Assembly (NCBI GenBank): GCA_947650285.1
Contig: CANTFL010001114.1
Span: forward strand, 1-64,000
Direction: 5' to 3'
From: Hyaloperonospora brassicae
Taxonomy: Eukaryota > Oomycota > Peronosporomycetes > Peronosporales > Peronosporaceae
Length of the DNA: 64,000 bases
Shown here: in pieces, positions 55,665-64,000 of the stretch
Layout of the letters: the number at the start of each line of letters is the position of its first letter
Position numbering within the stretch: position 1 is the stretch's first letter
Made by a program: the position numbers and the translations under genes
Notes under the pieces: model-generated
What the model was told of the DNA's origin: nothing
What the model saw: the letters and a program-made list of their open reading frames with translations, nothing else
Databases searched by the model: none

Positions 55665-56855
55665 TCATCCTAGAAAGCTCCAAACATCGCCACGTCCTGC
55701 GTTGGACAGCGCGCTGTTGGATGGCGAGTCACTGCTCCATCCACTTTGTTCTATTGACCTCGTATCGGCATACTCTTCGATTGCAGCAACACGCGAGCTC
55801 GTCTGCGCTGCTTCGTCCCAGCAGTACTTGCAGAACCACAGCTTCCTCTTTGCCAGGCATCCTGTCAGACCGACGAACCCCAGCTCGATCTTCAATCTAC
55901 ACGACATGCACAAGGCGCGTTTACAAAGAGCGCAGGACCCGATATCGGTGACGAAAAGACCAGGCCGCCGACGACAGTCAATGCACTTCAGCTCTCCTTG
56001 GAAGACCACGGTCGGATCACTTAGTCTCAGTAGCCACGCGAGCTTCTTCAAATGGGCGCAACGGACCACGTGACGCACTGAAAGGAGTGCTGTCGATGCA
56101 CACTTGACTGCATATGATCGACCAAGTCGTCCTCCGAAATCCATCAAAGCTCGAGCGTACAGGTCTACGGTGCTGTGGTTCCGTTGTCTGTACAGCTCAC
56201 ACATGGATATGGTTCCTCGAACGTTTCTGCCTACCTTTGGCGTCTGAGGAAAGTGCACCGAGTGAAGAAGGTGGTAGCCAACCTCTTCGCCGTCACGGAG
56301 TTTCGCGAAACCCGTCGCCTCCATATACACAAAGTCACGGTCACGTGCGACCGAGCGGACCATTGGAGGCTGGTACCCTTCAGCCCACTTGATGTTGAGC
56401 GATTGGAAGGGGTCCGCAGGTGACGGACAATCAATCGTCGCCAACACAGCACATTCGTTGAGTTCGATCCCCGCGTAGAAGTGTTTGAGCCGCATCGAAG
56501 CGATCGTTGGGGTCATGGCGCCTAGCATCACATCGTCCAGAGAGCCACCCACGTGACCCACGGTCAACAGTTCGGGCAAAGCTGCCGAGTTTGTATACTG
56601 TTGCTGCTTACGGACACCCGATTCTTTTGCACTCTCCGATCGCTTGCAGCTTTGCACTGCCAGGAAAACCTGCACGTCGCCGCGCTGCTGGATCGGTCTC
56701 CATTGTTTCTTGTCGATTAGTTCGCAGTCTTGATGCAGGTGCCGATCGTAAGCCTCCACATGACGCTGGACGAAGACGTAAGCGACTTCCGTCAACTGAA
56801 TAGCATCATGCGGCAACAGTACCAGTGGCACGAATGGACTCGTAGCTTGGTCCAT
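55665..56855 (-). CDS. START-like domain protein with FYVE-like zinc finger (copy B)
   Basis: The frame is open from 57059, but I prefer the ATG at 56855 (396 residues, MDQATSPFVP), because the N-terminus then aligns with copy A. The START-like part has GGSLDDVMLGAMTPTIASMR, ARDRDFVYMEATGFAK and GYHLLHSVHFPQTP. The finger has CIDC at residue 291, the same position as in copy A, then CALC, CMSC and CKYC. Sequence identity to copy A is clear but moderate, so the duplication is old. The tail is Ser-rich. As with copy A, a lipid or phosphoinositide-linked role is inferred from the domains only. An upstream hydrophobic stretch in the longer frame (residues 33-68) could be read as a leader but looks accidental. 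Confidence 0.78.
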   Translation of the reverse strand: MDQATSPFVPLVLLPHDAIQLTEVAYVFVQRHVEAYDRHLHQDCELIDKKQWRPIQQRGDVQVFLAVQSCKRSESAKESGVRKQQQYTNSAALPELLTVGHVGGSLDDVMLGAMTPTIASMRLKHFYAGIELNECAVLATIDCPSPADPFQSLNIKWAEGYQPPMVRSVARDRDFVYMEATGFAKLRDGEEVGYHLLHSVHFPQTPKVGRNVRGTISMCELYRQRNHSTVDLYARALMDFGGRLGRSYAVKCASTALLSVRHVVRCAHLKKLAWLLRLSDPTVVFQGELKCIDCRRRPGLFVTDIGSCALCKRALCMSCRLKIELGFVGLTGCLAKRKLWFCKYCWDEAAQTSSRVAAIEEYADTRSIEQSGWSSDSPSNSALSNAGRGDVWSFLG

Positions 56856-57260
56856 TGCAAGGCCAAAGCAAGCGAGGAAAGCTTGTCCGTAGAAGACGAG
56901 TGTAAATCGGATGTGACTACACCTGGAACGCAAGCGCCGATAGCTGGCTAGTACGACACAAGACCATCCGGTGGCTCCTTCGGTCGGGATTGGCAAGAAC
57001 GACATCACCTTCGAGTGTAGACAGATCCTAGCGCTCCTGTCAAGTTGGACTGCACGCAACGCTCGCGCGACTTGAATGTATCATGCAACCCATTCATCCG
57101 AAAGCCTCTGGTCTCGACACTGCTTCCTGAGTCCACATGTGAGCGCTACAAAGTGGTACGTTGCCAGGCGATTCTATCCAGAGAACGCACGCGTGACGAT
57201 CGGATACTCTCGTGAACCTGCTCGATTCTTTGTTTACTCACGCGCTTTTCGCTCTTCCAG

Positions 57261-57800
57261 CTACATGAGCTCGGAACAGACGCTAGGACGGCAGCGTACA
57301 GGTGGCCATACTTTCGAGACGGATGTTGCCCAACACGTGGTCACACTATCGAGACAGACGGTGGCAACACAATGAGGACGATGTACGCCGAATATCTCGG
57401 TACCGGCCGTAGTGACGTGCTGTATCAGCAACGTCGTAGGATCGCAGTACTCCAACGCACGTTCCCAAAGACCAAGTGAAGCGTAGTAATACAGACCAAC
57501 CGATGCACGCGAGATGTACGAGCAGCCACCAGGTTTCCAGCAAGTTGAGCAGCTGCTGTTGTGCCTCCTTCGAGCGAAGAACTGGGATAGCGCTGCAAGT
57601 GTAGACGTGTCACGCCCCCGTACGGCCCATGCGAGCTTCTTTGCACATAAAGGATTGTCCAGGTTATGGGCGCTACTATAGATGCAGGTCAAGTTGTACA
57701 ACAAGTGGCTTGCTGCATTCCGAGTGAATGCCTCGACGACCTCTGCAGTGGACGCACACGTTGCGAGTGTATCGTATGTGCACAGGAAGGCTCGTGCGTC
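57261..57800 (-). pseudogene. Degenerate third START/FYVE-like fragment
   Basis: On the minus strand, upstream of copy B and in the same orientation, 57704-57261 encodes LCAKKLAWAVRGRD followed by SSCSTCW. This mirrors the block 'CAHLKKLAWLLRLSD...CIDC' of copy B at the junction of START-like domain and zinc finger. Just upstream (about 57790-57830) another frame gives HVGYHAMTHEP, similar to EVGYHLLHSV. The order is right, but the frames differ and the rest is lost. I read it as the relic of a tandem copy. Confidence 0.45.
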
Positions 57801-60800
57801 ATTGCGTGATAGCCAACGTGGTCGTTCTTACTGCAGGTATGTTGCGTGGAGCTTGCAATCTTTGCACCCTACAAACATGAGTGCTACAACTTCGATTGGA
57901 GTCAAGCCTCGAATAACTGAATAGAGTGTGTGCTACATCACCATCGCAACGGCCACGATCTCATCCAACCGCGTATTTTAACGATCGATAACCTACAGGT
58001 CGTGCCGACCGACTCTATCGTTGCAGTATCGAAAAGCGCCGCACTAGCTTTGTTTCAATGCCGATCTCTTCTACCTTTGTCGACGATTGGGTGCGCTATT
58101 TTCCTGCTCTGCTCTGCTGGATTGTGATAGTTTGTGCTGACACGTTCAGAGGCTTTATTTTATTCGTAACAACATTCACTAAATAAAAAAAGTTGTATGT
58201 ATATCTATTCACAAGTAATACTACCATTAATTTAAACCCTTTTACCTGCAATATTTTACACTTTTATAACAAGCCAAATCACTATTTTATTTATAAGATT
58301 TAAAAATGAGGCTTGAATAAATGTGAGGACTATTTTACAAACTTGTAAAGGATTTATTATTACAAATTATATTGTTTTTTGTAATTCATCAAAACTTATC
58401 GTTTTTTAATTGAATATTTCAATTTTATAACTATGGAAATATACTTTAAATCTAAAAAACATTTGCTGCGTTGACTTGCATTTATCTTACGTTTCCATCC
58501 GTCTTACACAGGCGATGGAAGCTCTTGTGCTAGTAGGGTGCATGTAACGACTCGTGCTTCTCGATTCGAGCTTTTTCAGCCATTTTATGTACAAGGCAGA
58601 TACAAGTACGTTTTGACATTGTCATGATGCGGCCGATGCATTTGCAGCCTTATCCTCGTCAGTATCGACGAACAAGTCTCCGTCCAGAATAGTCAATATC
58701 AGTGTTCGTCCGTACTGGAACCAAGCATACCGTCGCGCGTGTCCCAGCGTAATTATTAACAAGTACCCGGGATCAGGTGGGCACTACTAACCAATACTTG
58801 ACGAGTAAACATCGATTTCGTGTCTTGCAGCACAGGAGACGTTAGGACAGCTTGTCAGCGGATTCCCCTACCTCGCATCGGGGTCTTAGTCACCCATACA
58901 ATAGGAATAAGGCTCATTCACAGCCTCAAACCGATCAGCATGACGTTCCACGACCGGACAATCAATGGTCGTTCTTAGCTAGGTGTACTGGCACGGTGTC
59001 ACCCCGTGCAATGTTTATGTGCGGATTCAACAGGCGGGCTAAGAATGTTGTTACGTGGGTGTTGTAGACCAACATGCACCAAGAATCGAACTCATGATCA
59101 TGACGCCCGCCGATTTTGTCCTTACATAATGTCACGACGGATATTGCAATCTTTCGAACAGCATCATCTAGAGTCTGTCAGATTTACCTTGCTACATCAA
59201 TCTTTGCTGGTGGATAACGACCGAGGAGCTCACAAGAACGTGAAGCTTCAAGCCAAGAAAGCATGTACTTACTTACCTAACAATCATCTCGTTGTGACTC
59301 GGGTTGATGGTTCAGACTTCAGAACAAGGCGCACAGGACGGCTTCTCCATTTAGCTATCGAATCTAGAGCTTCAACATCTGGTTGAGGCAGCGGAATGTT
59401 TGACGCAACTGGTCACGATGTCGATCGAATGCTCATGGGCTCCTGATAACTGAGAACATATCGATCGACACACGCACACGAGGATTCAATTCCCAAGATA
59501 CGTTGAGACTTACTACAATGGCTAACGATGGAGTCAGTCCATGGAGTCTTCGTGGAGCAGTTTCCGCGCAAATGAACAGGGATAAATGGAGTATAACTTC
59601 ACGAATGCCGCAAACGTGTCTGTAACTGCTGTTCATATGATAAAACTTCTTTTTGGTCTCCCACCTCCGCCAGCCCAATTTCCGTATCCTAGTGCCCATA
59701 GAAAGTGTTTTACTAGAACTTTTATATCTCGTGGCGACTAACCAAAGACACACCACATAGTGAAGATTGATGACAGCAGGGTCGACGACGCAAGCCATGG
59801 ATTCACATATCGCGTAGCGAAGTTCTAGAAAGAGGAGGATCAGCGCATGGGACCGGATATGATTGCTCCGCCGTTTAGGCCACGTGTGAGACGAAGTTGT
59901 AGACTCAGATGACTGTATCAGCCATTTTTGAGGCGTACAGGTATCGCTCTGTTGCATCATGTCATAGAAGGAGACATGAGTTGCATCAGATAGCAAAATA
60001 TGGTGAGCTGTTTTGTTTCGTGATGCCGCAACGAAGAAATCGCGGTCTTTCTGACGAGCTCACGTACGCTCGGTATCTGTTTGAAAGAGAGTACGCTATG
60101 TGGGGTTAAGGTTGGTCGCTGATACGTCCTCGTCATCTCACATATGTGCGAAACTGTCAATTGTAGCTGACAGTGCCATATGAACTTCGAGAGATTAAAT
60201 ATGGTGTCGTGATGCGTGCAAATGAAGTCGGGAAGCGGTTTGAGGCGTGGCTGACTCTGCATGCACACCATGAGATTTGAGAAATCACCAAGAGGAGAGA
60301 CGGCGTCTGTTGAGGCGCATGATTGTTTCAGGGTGAAACTTGCAGGGTCTTGCCACCTAATGGGAAAGTTTGTAGACCACATAATATCTTCCGTTAATGG
60401 TGTCGACAATGTCATCGATTGCTTTGCAGATCGTTGTTCCTTACTACCAGTGTTTGTAACTGTTTACACTTTGGTGGTATAACCACGCTATGGGTACGTG
60501 TACCCTAAGGTGGACCACTTGTATGAATCGGTGTCGTACTAAGCACATCAACTGCAGGCTGACGCGTGTCGGCCGGCCACCCAGACTCCGAATGGGAGTA
60601 CAACCTCATACTTAGGGACTTCGATAAGAGTTTATCACCCTTTTACAAGTTGTAAAATCGCATCTCGCATTTTAGTCGATGAGTGACACGTGCCTTATCA
60701 AGGCATCCTCTCATCACAAGCGCCTTAAAGCCTTCTGAAGGCGTGTACTCCTGGGTGCTGATTGCCACTTGGTTCTACGAATCGGTGTTACACCGATTCG

Positions 60801-63800
60801 TAGACCCAGACTTGGAGCTCTGTGACTCTCTTTGTGTCCTAAATAATCAGACCTTCGAGCTAGTTTACTCTTATGTCGTTGTAATTGAACTAGTAGGTTC
60901 GTTTAGTGCCTATTATTCTTTGAACTAGTAGACTCGTTAAGTCGCGATTTTGATAAAGAACCAAGTGGCGTCTTAGGCGTAGGCCATTATCAGGCAAGGA
61001 GTGGTGGATACGCTACACTGTTGACTTGTTATGATCACAAACGAGTCAATTGACAGCAGCTTCTGGCGCTCAGACATCGGCACCACGCATGTATTGACGG
61101 CCTTAAAGCTAGTAGTGAGCGTATCTGTTACCGGGTCGGTTGGCGGTGCGATACACACCTTTAGTTGCCCATCGCTGAGCGTCGATACGCACATCGCTCC
61201 GTTGATTTGCCGTGTAACACACTCTTTGCCCATCATACTGTCACCAAAGTCTACATTATTGCATTCGAAACCTCTGTCAACACCCGCATCTTGTTCGCAC
61301 TCACAGGATATGTCAGTGAAGGATTTGTGTGGCTTGGAGCCGACTCGAAGCTTTTCTTCAGCGAGACCAATGTGTCGTTCCACATATCTGGCGCACATCG
61401 ATGAACAAGTGCGTAGATAGTCAGTCAGCACTAGGTGATGCATCTTCGTGAAGCCCAATATGAGAATGGTGGACAGCAAATTGGGGGAGGTATGTATTGG
61501 AGAAATTACGATGACATAGGCACAAGGTAAAAGGTCTTGTGGACATGTACTGTTACCACTATACACAGACTGTATATATCTAGCTCGATTGCACCTCTCT
61601 GCAGCAAATACCTCATCACTTTGTGCCTCGAATATTTCGAAAGTTTACATAACGGTTGGACCATACAGACATTCTGTCGTTAACGTGACGCTGATGTGCG
61701 TATATCACTTGTCTGTATGTCTCAAGCTACACGTTTTGCAGTCTACCTAGTCACTCCATTCGACACACGCCATTTGCATGTGGGAAGTCTCTAGCACGGG
61801 GCATGCAAAATCTGATGTGCAGCTCATCCAATGTTGTGGCCGGGTGATAGGGCTCGACGCTTTATCTGTATAGTTGCCACCGGCCAAAGGTACATGATTG
61901 GCGCATGGATCCTCATGACGCAGCTCCATCTTTTGTTCTGGTCGCATAGTAAGTCTTAGACACGCTACCAAGCTGTTACATATCAGCGTTCTTTTCGTGA
62001 TTAAGCAGATGAAGGATCTTTATACACGCACTCTAAGGCGAGTCGTGGCGGAGGCCTGTACTCTGCATACTTGGTCCCTTTTCCGCAATGTTCACTGCCA
62101 ACAGCGCGTTTCGTCCGAGTTGTTAGCCCTGACACAAACGTTTCTTTTATCTTATTTGGTATTTATCAAATCGCTATGCCTATATGGACGTATGTGTATT
62201 CTTCAACTCAGCGTTGCGCATGGCGATTGAGTCAAACTAAGCAAAGAGGCCGTCATTTACGATAAAATGGTCTGCACGATTTTACATGTAGATCAAGTTT
62301 TTCGCAAGTCTGATAAATATGCGCATACCCGCATACCCCATTGCTTTGGTTGTACTCCTAGATGAGCTGAGAAGGTAAGGTGTATTTAGGAACGCGTTTT
62401 GGGGGTACTTCTATCAAATGACAGTCGAGGTTCACTCTCTCGACTTCTTTCTGTCCCTTCGTTTTTGCTCGTGTTTGCTGTCACTTATCACGTAAGCCTG
62501 TTGCTATCTAGTCATTCAAATCAAGTGACTGTGCCCTTATTTGCCACGCCTTATAAAATGTATGAAAAAGTACTGACAAAACCGACATTTAGACTCTTGC
62601 AACGTTATCCTTGCATTGGGCATAGCACACTTTCGCAGGTCTGACACTAGAACACGCTAAGCACAGAAACATGGCACGTGTTTGGTCTACAAGTCACAAG
62701 AGCTACAATTATCGACTACCAGTGAGCTCAAATGAGACAGTGGCGTGTGACAAGTTGCGTGCTTTTGCACATTAAAGTCGATCATCTAAATCGTTGCAGC
62801 GGCGGCTTAATCTTAGCATACCGTCGATACTTTAGGGACTCAGATTCTACGTCCAAGATCCACAAGACCGATACTTACATATACCTTTTTGGCATCACTT
62901 CGGGTCCTGCTTTTAGTTGACCCTGTATTCCATCGATCACCCGAGCTCTTTGCGTATGAATCCGTGTGAATAATTCGCAATCTAGCGATGCGCCAAGTTC
63001 GCCAACAAAGCGTGCACGATAATCGCAGCCTCGACATCTTGAGGCATACTGTTTGCAGGTTTTAGCACTCGCACATGCACTCTAGCAGCTTTTCATGTAG
63101 TTGAGTCAGTAGACGTTGCTGCACGTTTGTTTTACCCAAAAACGAACTGATGAGAAGTCTCTCACGTAATCGCCATGACGAAGCGACGTACGGCTTTGGA
63201 CCAGTACCCCTCCGGGCAGCCGCGCGATCCTCCGACGTAATTTCCACCACGTCTGCCCTGTGCATATCAGGCTTTGCACCACACTGAATCTATGAGTCGC
63301 AAATCGTTCCTCGGCACGTCACTTGACCATAAAATTCGGCAATAGCCTGTTCAATTCCTTTCTGGTCTCGGAGCGACCACCTCGATCTTTGACGGCGTTA
63401 CGACCGCCAGACAAGGAGTGCCACGATGCCTGCACGTCTGCTCATGGTCGGGGATGCTACATCAGTCAAATAATGGACAGCCAATCCACCGATCCGTCGT
63501 TTTGACAGTAAGGGATTCGTGCGACAAGACTCCATGCAGCAAAAACACAATGCACGAGAGCTGGCGGCAGTTTCGAACGCCCATATGCTCTCACCGAAAG
63601 CACGTGTCGACTACGCACGAGCTCCGATGCTCTGCCTCGATCTGGCTTGTTGAGGTCCTATTGCACCATCAACGTGCCGATTGTGCATACCAACTGCGCT
63701 GGATCTCGACCTGTGCGTGTTCTCGACTAGTATCAAACGGTCTTGCGCGTTCGACTGTGCGGTCCGATGCTCCACCTAGGGCTGGAGATTGTGCCAATGC

Positions 63801-64000
63801 ACGGGCTTACCACGCGAAGTATTCGCTACCAAGAAATCTCGCATGTTACAATCTCAAAGCTTTTGTACCAAGAGCAGGCGGTGTTCACAAGCTGCTCTGC
63901 GCTATCCATTACTTCCGCTCGCCCGTCGCAGAGTCGTACAGCTTCGCGTCACTTCTGAGCAACGGCCACGTTCTCTGAACAGAAAGCAAACGTCGTTCGA
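57801..64000. other. Gene-free right end of the window
   Basis: 58130-58460 is clearly AT-rich. Several frames of 120-200 codons occur (59433-59996 minus, 60973-61566 minus, 63418-63978 plus) without any motif that I recognise, and overlapping frames on the other strand are equally open. The only structured part is the hairpin-rich block at 60474-60970. Confidence 0.5.
60474..60970. repeat. Second hairpin-tiled block, possible solo LTR or element fragment
   Basis: Perfect inverted pairs follow one another: 60474-60478/60482-60486, 60492-60497/60500-60505, 60641-60648/60650-60657, 60691-60696/60700-60705 and a 14-base pair 60774-60787/60791-60804. A 12-base pair (GCCACTTGGTTC near 60764 with GAACCAAGTGGC near 60958) brackets the second half. 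The sequence is not related to the LTRs at 5.5 and 13 kb, yet the texture is the same. I could not find clear LTR ends or a target duplication. Confidence 0.5.

Noticed and set aside
59080..59180. GAGTTCGATTC on the minus strand as part of a tRNA
   Set aside because: The upstream sequence cannot form D and anticodon arms.
60973..61566. 197-codon minus-strand frame near the right end
   Set aside because: The opposite strand is equally open, there is no recognisable motif, and no splice partner was found.
1..64000. CRISPR array, bacterial operon features, rRNA genes
   Set aside because: The gene content is eukaryotic. The tandem repeats are microsatellites or short duplications without spacers, and no rRNA sequence was recognised.

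Overview
The window looks like nuclear DNA of an oomycete, most likely a Peronosporales-type Phytophthora or downy mildew. The protein-coding genes are eukaryotic and compact, with few, short GT-AG introns of about 75-205 bases, many with a GTACGT-type donor. They are separated by long stretches of repeat-rich, largely non-coding DNA. A START plus FYVE-like zinc-finger gene pair and a Ty3/gypsy chromovirus fit that group. I cannot name the species.

Layout. 1-5.5 kb: gene-poor, ending in a short exon that encodes a signal peptide. 5.5-13.5 kb: one complete but decayed Ty3/gypsy element on the minus strand with two 392-base LTRs, inserted directly behind that signal-peptide exon. The element carries gag, zinc knuckle, protease, RT, RNase H, integrase and chromodomain remnants. 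It also has a 536-codon accessory reading frame on the opposite strand, broken by two in-frame TAG codons. 15.5-17.9 kb: a PSMG1-like proteasome chaperone (+) convergent with a mitochondrial enoyl reductase MECR (-). 20.4-21.9 kb: PX-RING protein (-). 24.8-28.5 kb: importin-5-like karyopherin (-). 30.3-33.3 kb: GPI ethanolamine phosphate transferase PIGN (-), divergent from MED4 (+, five exons, 33.6-35.2 kb). 36.8-37.7 kb: PDCD5 (-), rebuilt here from five small exons. 38.8-40.5 kb: UVSSA (+). 41.9-42.9 kb: Ty1/copia relic. 44.4-45.6 kb: GAF-domain protein (-). 47.3-48.8 kb: EMB8/ABHD3-type hydrolase gene (+) with several reading-frame breaks. 51.3-57.8 kb: two START/FYVE-like paralogues in opposite orientation plus relics. 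The rest to 64 kb has no gene that I can support.

Most striking observation. The Ty3/gypsy element, including its LTRs and its coding regions, is tiled with perfect short inverted repeats (arms 7-11 bases, loops mostly 1-15 bases), roughly one every 30-60 bases. The tiling stops at the LTR boundaries. Where the two LTR copies differ inside stems, the differences mostly keep pairing: one compensatory T-A to C-G exchange and several G-T wobbles. A second, unrelated block near 60.5-61.0 kb has the same texture. This suggests either selection for RNA or DNA secondary structure along a whole retroelement, or a template-switch process that perfects quasi-palindromes.

The host genes are mostly housekeeping (proteasome assembly, mitochondrial fatty-acid synthesis, nuclear import, GPI anchors, Mediator, transcription-coupled repair). 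They do not form a pathway. All exon structures were inferred by reading splice motifs and reading-frame phase, without transcript data.
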